64,000 nucleotides of DNA from Kordiimonas aquimaris. Lineage in GTDB: Bacteria; Pseudomonadota; Alphaproteobacteria; Sphingomonadales; Kordiimonadaceae. Shown in pieces: positions 8,934 to 18,367 of the stretch. The position numbers were made by a program, and so were the translations under genes. The notes beneath the pieces were generated by a model. It did not search any database and was not told the origin of the DNA. It saw nothing but the letters and a program-made list of their open reading frames with translations. The stretch lies in contig NZ_JAOBPO010000002.1 in assembly GCF_025574485.1 (NCBI RefSeq), forward strand, positions 64,501-128,500, written 5' to 3'. Within the stretch, counting starts at the first letter, position 1; the number at the start of each line of letters is the position of its first letter.

Positions 8934-10024
8934 GGCTTGCGTGGGTTTGATTTTGAGCGCCTTTGGGCCGAAGGGCTTTGGTGTTTAACTGACAGCGTAC
9001 CTGAACGACCGCGTGCACTTTTTGTTTCACTGCGCGTGGAATTTTTAGCTTCTGTATTACCGCTAAACCCTTTTTTGCGACGGCTGGCCCCGGGCTTGTT
9101 GCCTGCAGGCTTTTTAGCTTTTGCCCACTTTGACGAATCTTGTTTTGTTGATGGCGCAGCTATGCTGCCTGAGGCGCTTTCAAAAAAGTCACTCATGGCG
9201 TCACGTAATTGCTTATTGTTTATTTGTGCAGACATGCCTGTTTGTAGTGTGCCAAGTGAAAATGGCCCGTAATGAGTGCGAATAAGGCGATTAACTGTTA
9301 GTCCAAGATGTTCCATCACCTTTCTGACTTCGCGGTTTTTTCCTTCACGAATTGCAACATTAAGCCATGTATTGGCGGAAGAAAGAGATGCTTCACCGTC
9401 TTCCTGTTTACTGCGCTTTACAGTTTCAAGTTGCGCATCAACCTCGCCGTAATGAATGCCGTCGATCGTGATGCCGTTTTTTAGTCGGTCTAGGCTTGCG
9501 GGATTAACGCGGCCATACACACGAACCCTGTATCTGCGAACAAGGGCATTGGCGGGAAGTTCCATCCAGCGCGCCAGTGCACCGTCATTTGTTAACAACA
9601 AAAGACCTTCAGTGTTCATATCGAGTCGCCCAACAGAGATCACGCGCCCCATGTGACTTGGCAATTTGTCGAAAACGGTTGGGCGCCCTTCAGGGTCATT
9701 ATGCGTTGTCAGCGTGCCTTTGACTTTGTGCAATTTCCAGACACGTGTTTCAGCAGCACGAGCAACAACTTCACCGTCAACGCGGATACCTTGTAGGCTT
9801 TTCACTAGAAAAGCAGGGCTTTCCAGTGTTTTGCCATCAACAGATATACGGCCATCTGCAATCATACGCTCAATTTCCCGGCGCGAGGCAATACCAGCGC
9901 GAGCCAGTGCTTTGGCTATACGCTCACCTTTGTCAATGCTATCAGCGTCTACTGTTTCTGGGTTATCAGTATCTGAAGCTTTATCTTCTGAATTTTTTAT
10001 AGTATCTGTCATGTCGCGCACCAT
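8930..10024 (-). CDS. rluB: rRNA pseudouridine synthase, RluB/RluE/RluF family
   Basis: A protein of about 364 residues. After an acidic, disordered N-terminus comes an S4 RNA-binding domain (Arg-Ile-Ala-Lys-Ala-Leu-Ala-Arg-Ala-Gly-Ile-Ala-Ser-Arg-Arg) and then the synthase domain with the catalytic Gly-Arg-Leu-Asp motif followed by Thr-Glu-Gly-Leu-Leu-Leu-Leu-Thr-Asn-Asp. The last 90 residues are a very basic Lys/Arg/Ser-rich tail, common in alphaproteobacterial RluB proteins and likely to bind rRNA. The start could be ATG 10024 or ATG 10012; neither has a strong ribosome site. It is divergent from tadA and overlaps rsmD. The family converts a uridine in 23S rRNA to pseudouridine. Confidence 0.9.
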   Translation of the reverse strand: MVRDMTDTIKNSEDKASDTDNPETVDADSIDKGERIAKALARAGIASRREIERMIADGRISVDGKTLESPAFLVKSLQGIRVDGEVVARAAETRVWKLHKVKGTLTTHNDPEGRPTVFDKLPSHMGRVISVGRLDMNTEGLLLLTNDGALARWMELPANALVRRYRVRVYGRVNPASLDRLKNGITIDGIHYGEVDAQLETVKRSKQEDGEASLSSANTWLNVAIREGKNREVRKVMEHLGLTVNRLIRTHYGPFSLGTLQTGMSAQINNKQLRDAMSDFFESASGSIAAPSTKQDSSKWAKAKKPAGNKPGASRRKKGFSGNTEAKNSTRSETKSARGRSGTLSVKHQSPSAQRRSKSNPRKP

Positions 10025-10102
10025 AAGCGTGCGCTGCTCGGGAAACAAGTGAATAGCAACAGGAAGCTTGGCGCGTGCGCCGATATAAAGAAAGCTGCCA
10101 AG

Positions 10103-10555
10103 ATGATTGACGATTTCCCATTTATGCGTGCAGCGCTTGAAGAAGCCCGCTTGGCCTCAGCCCGCGGTGAAGTTCCTATAGGCGCTGTTGTCGTGAACGC
10201 ACGTGGCCGCATTATATCTGCTGCCGGCAACAATGTAATTGGCCCGAAAGACCCCACTGGGCATGCGGAAATAATTGCGATTCGCAAAGCGGCAGACATC
10301 ATGGACTCTGAACGGCTGGACGGCTGTGATATCTATGTGACGCTTGAACCTTGCGCCATGTGTGCACAGGCAATTGCTTTTGCGCGTATCAACCGCGTTT
10401 ACTTTGGTGCTGAAGACCCAAAGGGTGGCGGCGTGACTGTTGGTGCACGAATCTTTGAGCAACCAACCACCCACCACAAACCGGAAGTATATGGTGGTAT
10501 CCTGGAAGTTGAAGCTGCGCAGTTGCTTAGAGACTTTTTCAAACAACGGCGTTAG
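10103..10555 (+). CDS. tadA: tRNA adenosine(34) deaminase TadA
   Basis: A cytidine-deaminase-fold enzyme of about 150 residues with the zinc and proton-shuttle motif His-Ala-Glu followed by Pro-Cys-Ala-Met-Cys, both complete. Arg-Gly-Glu-Val-Pro-Ile-Gly-Ala-Val near the start is the usual TadA N-terminal signature. It converts A34 to inosine in tRNA-Arg(ACG). I take ATG 10103 as the start because homologues begin a few residues before the Ala-Leu-Glu-Glu-Ala helix; ATG 10124 is an alternative, and an upstream GTG at 10049 would add 18 residues unlike the family. It is divergent from the rluB-rsmD pair, an arrangement I recall from other alphaproteobacteria. Confidence 0.92.
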   Translation: MIDDFPFMRAALEEARLASARGEVPIGAVVVNARGRIISAAGNNVIGPKDPTGHAEIIAIRKAADIMDSERLDGCDIYVTLEPCAMCAQAIAFARINRVYFGAEDPKGGGVTVGARIFEQPTTHHKPEVYGGILEVEAAQLLRDFFKQRR

Positions 10556-10564
10556 TATTCTTCT

Positions 10565-11884
10565 ATGGATGAAGGACTGATACTAAAAATTGAAAGTTAT
10601 ATGATTGAAATCTGGACATGGTTTCAAACTAACTTTCTTGAGCCAGAGCGCCTTGTTGAGCTAGCTGTTATTGCTGTTGCGATACTAGCCTCCAATATTG
10701 CCTGTAAATGGTTGCACCAAAGTATTTTGCGTGTGGTTGGTGACCATCCGCTCGTACAAAAAGCAGACCGGCGCTTCCTGCTGCCGGCACTTACTGCGTC
10801 TATCTCCATCATTCTTATTTTTGCGGCTAGGCTTTTACTTGAGCCGGTGATGGCGACATATCTACTGAATATTACAGCCAGTTTGTTAACCGCATGGCTC
10901 GTCATTCGCCTTGCGGTAGGTATGATCGCAAACCGTGAACTTGCCCGCATGATTGCGGTCGCTGCATGGACCTTTGCTGCTTTAAATATTATGGGTTTAC
11001 TTGACCCGATCAGTACCGTGTTAGGAGATGCCACATTACCTCTTGGTGAGGTTGAAATCAGTGTGCTTGATATCCTTACGGGCATCGTGAGTTTTGCATT
11101 TTTGATGTGGTTGGCATTCGCGACATCGGGTTTGCTGGAGCGCCGCATTAAATCTGTCACCAGTATGCCGCCAAGCATCCGCGAACTGCTCAGTAAAATC
11201 GGCAAAATCATGCTGGTGTCTATCGCATTCCTTATTTCATTGAATGCTACAGGTATCGACCTGACAGCTCTTGCGGTATTTGGTGGTGCGCTTGGTGTTG
11301 GTATCGGGTTTGGTCTGCAGAAAGTGGTTGGTAACTTTATATCCGGCATTATTCTTCTGGTAGACCGCTCTATTAAGCCCGGTGATGTAATCGAAACCGC
11401 TGGTACATATGGCACTATAAACAGATTGGCCGCACGTTATACCTCTGTCATTACGCGTGACGGTACTGAATTTCTAATCCCCAACGAAGACATGATCACT
11501 CAGCCTGTGGTTAACTGGTCGCACTCAAACCGTTTGGTGCGCCGCAGGATACCAGTGCAGGTTGCTTATACCACTGACATTCGCCAAGCGATGGAATTGA
11601 TGAACGAAGCTGCTGGAGATAGTGACCGCGTTCTGAAAGTACCAGAGCCTCGTACTTTGGTGAAGGAGTTCGGCGAAAGTGGTGTTGATTTGGAACTACG
11701 TATGTGGATCGATGACCCGCAAAACGGCGTTTCCAACATCGCAAGCGAAGTGATGGTTGGCATATGGGATAAGTTCCATGAGCACGATATCGAATTCCCT
11801 TATCCAACCCGCGTTGTGCATGTCAAAAGAGACAATGCACAAACGACAAAAGGAGAGGAGCCTGAGGAAATAGATGGCTTCTGA
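10565..11884 (+). CDS. MscS-family mechanosensitive ion channel
   Basis: A 439-residue inner-membrane protein with about five membrane helices in the first 220 residues. The pore-lining helix region around residues 230-265 is rich in Gly and Ala (Phe-Gly-Gly-Ala-Leu-Gly-Val-Gly-Ile-Gly-Phe-Gly-Leu-Gln), which is the MscS signature. It is followed by the beta domain with Asp-Arg-Ser-Ile-Lys-Pro-Gly-Asp and Ile-Pro-Asn-Glu-Asp, then the C-terminal cytoplasmic vestibule. Such channels open on membrane stretch during osmotic downshock. The gene starts ten bases after tadA and may be co-transcribed with it; no strong Shine-Dalgarno is visible. Confidence 0.9.
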   Translation: MDEGLILKIESYMIEIWTWFQTNFLEPERLVELAVIAVAILASNIACKWLHQSILRVVGDHPLVQKADRRFLLPALTASISIILIFAARLLLEPVMATYLLNITASLLTAWLVIRLAVGMIANRELARMIAVAAWTFAALNIMGLLDPISTVLGDATLPLGEVEISVLDILTGIVSFAFLMWLAFATSGLLERRIKSVTSMPPSIRELLSKIGKIMLVSIAFLISLNATGIDLTALAVFGGALGVGIGFGLQKVVGNFISGIILLVDRSIKPGDVIETAGTYGTINRLAARYTSVITRDGTEFLIPNEDMITQPVVNWSHSNRLVRRRIPVQVAYTTDIRQAMELMNEAAGDSDRVLKVPEPRTLVKEFGESGVDLELRMWIDDPQNGVSNIASEVMVGIWDKFHEHDIEFPYPTRVVHVKRDNAQTTKGEEPEEIDGF

Positions 11885-11915
11885 TTAGATATCAATCAAA
11901 TGAGGGGAGAGAGAT

Positions 11916-12332
11916 ATGTCTATTGGTAAATATATTCTAAGCGTGATTGTGGCTTATATCGCATATGCTGTGTTGTATATTGTTCTTACAATGTTTGTGT
12001 TTGGTGATTTGTTTATGGCGAACGCAGACATGATGCGACCGCAGGATGATCCGATGGCGATGTATGCATATGCGGGCCACTTGCTTCAAACCTGTGTTGT
12101 CGTGGCTTTGTTCAACATGGCTGTGGGTAGCACGGATGTAATGAAAGGTGCAAAATTTGGCGCGCTTATTGGTGGTTATCTTGCCGCAACTGATATGACA
12201 TTCTATTTCGGAATGAAAATGTCAACCGCACCGCTTGGTGTTTCTATCATCATCCATCTTGTCGTTGGTGCATTGATCGGTGTGCTTTTGGCCAAGTTAT
12301 ATGGCATTGGCAATAAGGTTGCAGCTGACTGA
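11916..12332 (+). CDS. Small integral membrane protein, unknown function
   Basis: A 138-residue hydrophobic protein with four predicted membrane segments (about residues 5-28, 48-68, 78-100 and 105-128). The start is well supported by GGGGAGAGAG just upstream. I cannot assign a family. The gene follows the MscS gene by 31 bases on the same strand and may share its transcript, which would place it in an envelope or osmotic context by association only. It ends seven bases before the convergent aminotransferase gene. Confidence 0.6.
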   Translation: MSIGKYILSVIVAYIAYAVLYIVLTMFVFGDLFMANADMMRPQDDPMAMYAYAGHLLQTCVVVALFNMAVGSTDVMKGAKFGALIGGYLAATDMTFYFGMKMSTAPLGVSIIIHLVVGALIGVLLAKLYGIGNKVAAD

Positions 12333-12339
12333 TCCGTTC

Positions 12340-13188
12340 CTAGTTATCAGTATAATCAAAGTAAGCGTCTAAAAGGCGTTTGGCGACGGGGCCGGGGGTG
12401 CCGTCGCTTATTTTTTTGTCGTCAAGCTTAACGATTGGCATAGTGCAGTTGGTTGAACTGGTGAAAAACATTTCATCAGCCTCTTTTGCCTCTGTTACTG
12501 AAAAAGCGCGTTCTTCAATTGTAATGTCTAGTTCTGAAGCGATTTCCTTGATACGGGCAAGAGTGATGCCTGAAAGGATATTGTCGCTAGTGGAACGCGT
12601 GATCAAGTGCCCGGCTTTTACAATCCACATGTTGGTGCTGCTACCCTCTGTGACAAAGCCTTCTTTGTCGACAAGCACAGCTTCAAATGCACCTTCTTCA
12701 CGTGCAGCTTGTTTGGCAAGAATGTTGGGCAAAAGCGCAGTGCTTTTAATATCACATCGCCCCCATCGAATATCAGGCTGCGTTGAAGCAGCAACGCCGG
12801 ACGCCGCTCTTTGCCTAACAGCATCGAAGTTAAGGCGGCGGCATGTTACAATAAGTGCCGGTTTGGCATAATCTGGAAAACCATGGTCACGCGTTGCAAC
12901 GCCGCGCGTAACCTGAACATAAATGAAACCATCTCGAATACGATTTCGGCGCATTACTTCATTGAAGATAATTGCCATTGGGCGGCGGCCCATAGGCGAG
13001 ATAATTGCGAGTTCATCCATCGAGCGCCACAAGCGATCAAGATGTGCTTCCAGGTCAATCAACTTATTGTACCTGATTGAGATACCTTCATAAACGCCAT
13101 CAGCAAATTGATAACCACGATCATTGATGTGCACATATGCATTGGCTGTTGAAACATATGAGCCATTAACATAAGCGATACGAGCCAT
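12340..13188 (-). CDS. Class IV aminotransferase, D-amino acid transaminase-like
   Basis: A 282-residue fold-type IV PLP enzyme of normal length. The N-terminal Tyr-Val-Asn-Gly...Ala-Tyr-Val-His-Ile-Asn-Asp-Arg-Gly-Tyr-Gln-Phe-Ala-Asp-Gly-Val-Tyr-Glu block is typical of D-alanine transaminases. The PLP lysine is probably in Asp-Ile-Lys-Ser near residue 144, and Val-Thr-Glu-Gly-Ser-Ser-Thr-Asn is the phosphate-binding part. It interconverts D-amino acids and 2-oxo acids, which could feed peptidoglycan precursors. A branched-chain aminotransferase or 4-amino-4-deoxychorismate lyase is less likely. It lies ten bases behind the MFS gene on the same strand, so the two form a likely operon. Confidence 0.85.
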   Translation of the reverse strand: MARIAYVNGSYVSTANAYVHINDRGYQFADGVYEGISIRYNKLIDLEAHLDRLWRSMDELAIISPMGRRPMAIIFNEVMRRNRIRDGFIYVQVTRGVATRDHGFPDYAKPALIVTCRRLNFDAVRQRAASGVAASTQPDIRWGRCDIKSTALLPNILAKQAAREEGAFEAVLVDKEGFVTEGSSTNMWIVKAGHLITRSTSDNILSGITLARIKEIASELDITIEERAFSVTEAKEADEMFFTSSTNCTMPIVKLDDKKISDGTPGPVAKRLLDAYFDYTDN

Positions 13189-13198
13189 AAGGTTACCT

Positions 13199-14416
13199 TT
13201 AAGTGGGCAGTTGATTGTGGTCAGTCACCTTGATGGGAGCAATAAAAACCATCAGGGCGAGTGCAAATAATTCCATTAGAATAATGGCAATTGTAAGAGC
13301 AATAAGGCCGTGCGGGATGAACGGTGCAATAGCGGCAGTTCCGAGCGCTGTCGTTAGCGTAATAAACAGGATAATTAGCGCAGATCCGCGATCGTCGTCA
13401 CCGCCCGCTGCGGTTAATGCGCGCACGAAACCTGGGCCACCTCGAATGCCTAACCCTACATTTAACAGCCAGAATAATAGTTTCAAATCGGTTGGATCAT
13501 TCCTGCCGATAAGTGCGTATGTCAACAAACCGATACTGCCGAGAACGGCAATTACCGTGCCCGCCATAATCACGCGTTCTACACCAAACCATTTAACAAA
13601 ATGACCAGCAAAATTAGAAACAATGATGAAAGATGATACGCCGACAATCTGCATCAGAATAAAGTCGTCAATTGTACCACCCATTGTCTGCACGATAACG
13701 GCAGGCACTGTGAAAACGAACACAAGCAGACCGCCGAGGACAAAGCCGTGACTAAGTGCATATCTTAGATATGTGCTATTTTTAAAAAGGGCGCTGTAGC
13801 TTCCTTTGGTGTCAGTAGTTTTAGTGCCAATGCTGGGTAGCATTTTGGGGCGCAACAACATCATACTGCATAAAACGGCGCACAAGATAGCTGTTATCCA
13901 GAAGGATGCTGTCCAGTCATATGCACTGAAAAGCCAAGCACCTAAAATAGGCGCTAACCCTGGTGTTAAAGACTCGATACTACCCATTGCAGCAATAGCC
14001 CTGATGCTACCAAGCTCGGAAAATAGACTGCGGATCAAGCCTGGCGCCAGAACGGCTGCCCCACTTGCTGCAGCACCTTGAAACAGCCTGACAATGATCA
14101 ACATTTCAATGCTGTCTGCATATGTTGCTAGCGCTGACAATGCGGCAAACGTTGCAAGCGAACCAATAAACAAGCGCCGCCGTCCAATGTGGGCAGCCAA
14201 ACTGCCAAAAACAAGTAAACCAAGCGAGCTGCCTGCCACATAAAGTGCGAGTACAAGCTGCGCAGTTGCCGTGTCAGTATCAAAAATTGCAGGCAAGGAC
14301 GGCACAGCGGGCAATACCAGATCAATGCCAGCAAGTCCGAGGACTGTGCCAGCTATGATAAGTGCGCAAGCAATAACTGCTTGTGTTTTTGATATTGCTG
14401 AATCGTTACTCACCAT
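13199..14416 (-). CDS. MFS transporter, Bcr/CflA drug-efflux type
   Basis: A 405-residue transporter with twelve membrane segments. The N-terminal half shows Asp-Leu-Val-Leu-Pro-Ala-Val-Pro in helix 1, a Gly-Arg-Arg-Arg-Leu cytoplasmic loop after helix 2 (the MFS loop motif) and Ile-Val-Arg-Leu-Phe-Gln-Gly-Ala-Ala-Ala in helix 4. These are typical of the DHA1 group with Bcr and CmlA, which export drugs or metabolites with proton antiport. Together with the downstream aminotransferase, export of an amino-acid-derived compound is possible, but that is only inference. Confidence 0.85.
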   Translation of the reverse strand: MVSNDSAISKTQAVIACALIIAGTVLGLAGIDLVLPAVPSLPAIFDTDTATAQLVLALYVAGSSLGLLVFGSLAAHIGRRRLFIGSLATFAALSALATYADSIEMLIIVRLFQGAAASGAAVLAPGLIRSLFSELGSIRAIAAMGSIESLTPGLAPILGAWLFSAYDWTASFWITAILCAVLCSMMLLRPKMLPSIGTKTTDTKGSYSALFKNSTYLRYALSHGFVLGGLLVFVFTVPAVIVQTMGGTIDDFILMQIVGVSSFIIVSNFAGHFVKWFGVERVIMAGTVIAVLGSIGLLTYALIGRNDPTDLKLLFWLLNVGLGIRGGPGFVRALTAAGGDDDRGSALIILFITLTTALGTAAIAPFIPHGLIALTIAIILMELFALALMVFIAPIKVTDHNQLPT

Positions 14417-14468
14417 TGCCTCTCACACTTTTAGCGGGGAGACTTGGATTTATACTAATAGTGCTGAA

Positions 14469-15182
14469 CTATAAAGAATTGTTTGTTGTTTCTGATTGGT
14501 ACGCATTTACTTGCTGCAATAGCCACAAGCCAGTTAGCAATCGCAAGCCTATCTGTATAGGGCCGTATAGCCAAGTGTACCAGAAGCCTATGAGCGGAGA
14601 AACAGCAGTAAGGCCTGCATAATAGCTAGCAAAAGCAAGTAGGCTTGCAATGCCGATTGACAGTGTCACTAAACCTATCGTGCGTTCTATTGGCTTCTCA
14701 GATAGGAAAGCAATACCCATCAAGATTGAACCGGTGCCGAATCCAAAAAGTAAAACGAAGTATTGGCTATCACTAAGGCCGCGCAGGCCCATGATCATAG
14801 TGCGCCACAACTCCTTGTCAGCACCCGTTGATGCCAAATATGCAGGGCGCCACATTTGATTGAGTGCGTCTATTAGATAAGCCTGCTGGCTCATTTCTGT
14901 CATTGCCCATACAGCTAAATAAAAAATACCAATACCAACCAGTGCAGGTGACCGTTTGAGTAAAATCGTTGCGGCTGCAAGTGCGGCGATAAAGGCAAAT
15001 TGAGGATGAAAAAACAAAATCCACTTTTTATATAGGTGCATGCTGTTTTGGTGAAGTTGTTGTACAGCGTCAAAATCCGGCGCATTCGAAGCGTCTGGGC
15101 CATATATCAAGATAGTTGTTGTTAAGGCTGACAGTACCGAGCATATGGCACCAATTCTTAAGAGTGGCTTGTTTGTTGACAT
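14469..15182 (-). CDS. Integral membrane protein, unknown function
   Basis: A protein of 237 residues when started at the ATG at 15182, which has a GGGGAG sequence four bases upstream; an ATG at 15212 would add ten residues without a ribosome site. About six to seven membrane segments are visible, with a long outside loop after the first (residues 28-52) and another around residue 110 holding Asn-Gln-Met-Trp-Arg-Pro. I do not recognise a family with confidence; it resembles generic DUF4386-type membrane proteins in layout only. It is upstream of the MFS gene on the same strand with a gap of 52 bases. Confidence 0.65.
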   Translation of the reverse strand: MSTNKPLLRIGAICSVLSALTTTILIYGPDASNAPDFDAVQQLHQNSMHLYKKWILFFHPQFAFIAALAAATILLKRSPALVGIGIFYLAVWAMTEMSQQAYLIDALNQMWRPAYLASTGADKELWRTMIMGLRGLSDSQYFVLLFGFGTGSILMGIAFLSEKPIERTIGLVTLSIGIASLLAFASYYAGLTAVSPLIGFWYTWLYGPIQIGLRLLTGLWLLQQVNAYQSETTNNSL

Positions 15183-15465
15183 GTTGCTCCCCCAGGCTGA
15201 ACCACTATGCATGGTAATATTGCGTTTTAACGATGCATTCTTGTTGTTGACAAGTGGGCTTGCGCTTACAGGTTCACCGTGTGCGATTAATGGTTGGCTG
15301 TGGTTGGTTTTTCAATGACCCCAACGCGGAACTTGTTTGGAAAAGCGGATGTGAAGGTTCAGGAATTGGTATATTGGAGCCACTTTTATTAGCTTGAATC
15401 CTTTCTGGACTTGGTTGATGTCCTTCTCTAACGTCTTCACAAACTGACAAAGCACAGGCGAGGGT

Positions 15466-17376
15466 ATGATGATAAAAAATAATGTTGGTACATGTGTACA
15501 CGGTATGAGCCATTGGCTAACAAGAGTGCTCTCAGGGGTCGCAGTCGGCGCTGTTGCTATTTCTTGCGCTTCAATAGCGCAAAACGAAAGCAGTAACGCG
15601 CCCGTTTCCTACGAAATTTCATTCGACAACGCAGCCCACCATGAAGCCGAAATAACTGTTACTTATCGTGATTTAGGGCAAGCAATTGGCAATGACCCAT
15701 TAGAAGTTAGAATGTCTCGGTCCAGCCCTGGGCGGTATGCAATCCACGAGTTTGCGAAAAATGTTTATGCAGTCAAAGCAGAAGATGATGAAGGCAATCC
15801 GCTCACAATCAAACGGAGCGATCCATATAGCTGGCATATTTCTGGCCATAATGGTGGCACTGTTAAGCTAACCTATACGCTATATGGTGATAGGGCGGAC
15901 GGTACGTATTCGCAGATTGATCTGACACACGCCCATCTCAATATGCCTGCAACGTTTATGTGGGCAAAAGGTTTGGAAAACCAAGCCATTGACGTTCGCT
16001 TTAATCCTGTGGACACATCGTGGAAAGTGGCAACACAATTGCGTCCAACCAACAATCCGTATGTTTTTGAAGCACCAAATCTTCAGTATTTTATGGATAG
16101 CCCGACCGAATTGAGCGACTTTGATTTGCGTGAATGGCAAGTGGAGGACGGCGATGGCACAATGTATACCATGCGCCTTGCTGTGCACCATGATGGTACG
16201 CGAGAAGATGTAGATACTTACCTTGAGAAGGCCAAAGCGGTGGTTGCAGAGCAGATCAAGCTTTTTGGCGATGTGCCTAATTTTGACTATGGCACCTATA
16301 CATTTATTGCTGACTATTTGTCGTATGTTAACGGCGATGGTATGGAGCACAGGAATTCAACAATTCTAACAAATTCAAGAGCATTGCATGACGCTAAATT
16401 TAGCCAGCTTGGTACGCTGTCACACGAGTTCATTCATGCATGGAATGTCGAACGACTACGCCCACACGAGTTGGAGCCGTTTAACTTTGAAACAACAAAC
16501 CCAACGCCCAGCCTTTGGTTGGCAGAGGGCTTTACCTCATATTACGGCCCGTTAACAATCAGGCGTGCTGGTGAGGCAACTGTCAGTGAATATATCTCGG
16601 ACTTGTCACGCCAGTTAAGTTGGATTGTTAACTCTGCTGGGCGGCAGTATGCAAGCCCACAGGAAATGAGTTTGCGTGCTGCTTTCGTTGATGCCGCGAC
16701 CTCAATTGATCCAACAAATAATCGTAATATTTTCACATCGTACTATCCTTATGGAGCCATAATCGGCCTCGCGCTTGATCTTGAAATTAGAAGCCGATTT
16801 GAGGGGAAAACCTTAGATGATGTTATGCGTCAGCTTTGGAAAACCAATGGCAAATCTGAGGTGCCTTATGCGCCTGACGCCTTGATTGGCGCGGTTGTTG
16901 ATGTGACTGGCGATCAATCGTTTGCCGAGACCTTTTTTAATGAGAGTGTCAAAGGTTCTAGTCTGCCAGATTTTGCCCCTCTTTTCGAACAAGCTGGTGT
17001 AGTGCTGCGGCTTAAAAATGAAGGAGAGGCGTACGTCACACCGGGGCGCTTGGATGATGAAGCTAAAATCAGGAATAATACGGTTGTTGGCACACCTTTC
17101 TATGATGCGGGCCTCGAACGTGGTGACAAGCTGATCAAACTTGGTAATCGTTTGATTGAAAATCAGGATGACTTGAAAAAGGCTGTTGCACGTTACAAGC
17201 CAGGTATGACGGTGAAGGTTACGTATCTGCAAAGAGGGCAGGTCAAAACGGCTGATTTAACCTTTATCCAAGACCCAGCCATAGAGCTGGTGACGTTTGA
17301 GAGCTTGGACAGAAAAGTTAGCGATCAACAGCAACGATTTCGAGATTCCTGGATTGGAGAAGATACGCAGGAATAA
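15466..17376 (+). CDS. Secreted M61-family aminopeptidase with PDZ domain
   Basis: A 636-residue protein. Residues 1-42 form a signal peptide. The N-terminal beta domain (to about residue 200) is the usual M61 part. The gluzincin site is His-Glu-Phe-Ile-His at residues 320-324, followed by Ala-Trp-Asn, with the third zinc ligand in Leu-Ala-Glu-Gly-Phe near residue 354. A PDZ domain lies at about residues 520-600 (Gly-Leu-Glu-Arg-Gly-Asp-Lys-Leu-Ile-Lys-Leu-Gly). M61 enzymes (glycyl aminopeptidase family) trim N-terminal residues from peptides in the periplasm or outside. GAGGGT lies directly before the ATG pair at 15466/15469. Monocistronic. Confidence 0.9.
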   Translation: MMIKNNVGTCVHGMSHWLTRVLSGVAVGAVAISCASIAQNESSNAPVSYEISFDNAAHHEAEITVTYRDLGQAIGNDPLEVRMSRSSPGRYAIHEFAKNVYAVKAEDDEGNPLTIKRSDPYSWHISGHNGGTVKLTYTLYGDRADGTYSQIDLTHAHLNMPATFMWAKGLENQAIDVRFNPVDTSWKVATQLRPTNNPYVFEAPNLQYFMDSPTELSDFDLREWQVEDGDGTMYTMRLAVHHDGTREDVDTYLEKAKAVVAEQIKLFGDVPNFDYGTYTFIADYLSYVNGDGMEHRNSTILTNSRALHDAKFSQLGTLSHEFIHAWNVERLRPHELEPFNFETTNPTPSLWLAEGFTSYYGPLTIRRAGEATVSEYISDLSRQLSWIVNSAGRQYASPQEMSLRAAFVDAATSIDPTNNRNIFTSYYPYGAIIGLALDLEIRSRFEGKTLDDVMRQLWKTNGKSEVPYAPDALIGAVVDVTGDQSFAETFFNESVKGSSLPDFAPLFEQAGVVLRLKNEGEAYVTPGRLDDEAKIRNNTVVGTPFYDAGLERGDKLIKLGNRLIENQDDLKKAVARYKPGMTVKVTYLQRGQVKTADLTFIQDPAIELVTFESLDRKVSDQQQRFRDSWIGEDTQE

Positions 17377-17449
17377 GGTTCATGGCTTTTACTTTTGCCA
17401 GCACCTGCTTATGAAAAAACCTGAATTATCTGTATATTTTTCTGTGTAA

Positions 17450-18367
17450 TTAACTTTCGGCGGCTGCTTGTTTCTCAACGATGCAGTCGTGAAATTTATT
17501 TACAAACTCAATGACCGTTTCCGGAGCTTCTACTTGTGGGTAGTGGCCAATTTCCGGTAAGCGTGCCAGCTTTGCTTTAGGCACCAGTTTAGCAAACCCG
17601 TCTGCGGCATGGGCACCGGATACGGGGTCAGCTAATCCATTGATAAGCATCATTGGTAGTTTGGCGTCTTTCAAGGCGCTAACCCAGCGCACAGCATGTT
17701 CGCGGCGCTCTGCCATGTAACGGATGCGGCGCGCCATAGCGCCGCGACCGTTAGCGCCAATAATCGCAGGCCAGAATTCGTCTAGAAATGCACCTGTTGG
17801 TCGTGTGTTTTTACCAAAAACCTCGGCAAAGCCAGCAAGCATCTTTTTTGCAGGTGTTATACGCGAAAACAAAGGTCCAAGCGGCCCTGCCAACAATGTT
17901 TGTACTGGTCGTGGCCGGTGCAAGTCAGGAATCATGCCACCATTCAATAGAACAACGCTGAGTATCTTGAATGATAGATTGCTTTCGTTATGACGGGCGA
18001 GTAATTCCTGAACAACTGTGTCGCCAACATCGTGCGCAATGATATGTGTTGCGCTAACGCCCCGATGTTGCATCAACGCTTCAAGCATGTCAGCCTGATC
18101 CATAATCGAGCATGGTTTCTTCTGCGCATTCAATGACATGCCATAATCAAGCAAGTCAGGTAATATCATGTGAAAGCGTTTAAGGAATGCGCCCGCAATC
18201 CAGCACCAGTCCCATGATGCTGTTGGAAATCCATGCAGCATCAGAAGCGGCTCCCCTTCACCGCCACGTTGATAAAAAACGTGATGGTTGCGCCACTCAA
18301 AATATTTACCGCATTGGGTCCATTTCTCAAAAGAGATCGGTGCGGGCTGCATCATTGGTTGGTCCAT
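17450..18367 (-). CDS. Alpha/beta hydrolase, epoxide hydrolase/haloalkane dehalogenase type
   Basis: A 305-residue cytosolic hydrolase. His-Gly-Phe-Pro-Thr-Ala-Ser-Trp-Asp-Trp near residue 46 forms the oxyanion loop. The nucleophile elbow reads Ala-His-Asp-Val-Gly-Asp near residue 115, so the nucleophile is Asp, not Ser. This is the pattern of epoxide hydrolases and haloalkane dehalogenases. The catalytic His is in Ile-Gly-His-Tyr-Pro near residue 274. Substrate unknown. The start at 18367 lacks a strong ribosome site; ATG codons at residues 5 and 6 are alternatives. A candidate operator lies just upstream. Confidence 0.8.
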   Translation of the reverse strand: MDQPMMQPAPISFEKWTQCGKYFEWRNHHVFYQRGGEGEPLLMLHGFPTASWDWCWIAGAFLKRFHMILPDLLDYGMSLNAQKKPCSIMDQADMLEALMQHRGVSATHIIAHDVGDTVVQELLARHNESNLSFKILSVVLLNGGMIPDLHRPRPVQTLLAGPLGPLFSRITPAKKMLAGFAEVFGKNTRPTGAFLDEFWPAIIGANGRGAMARRIRYMAERREHAVRWVSALKDAKLPMMLINGLADPVSGAHAADGFAKLVPKAKLARLPEIGHYPQVEAPETVIEFVNKFHDCIVEKQAAAES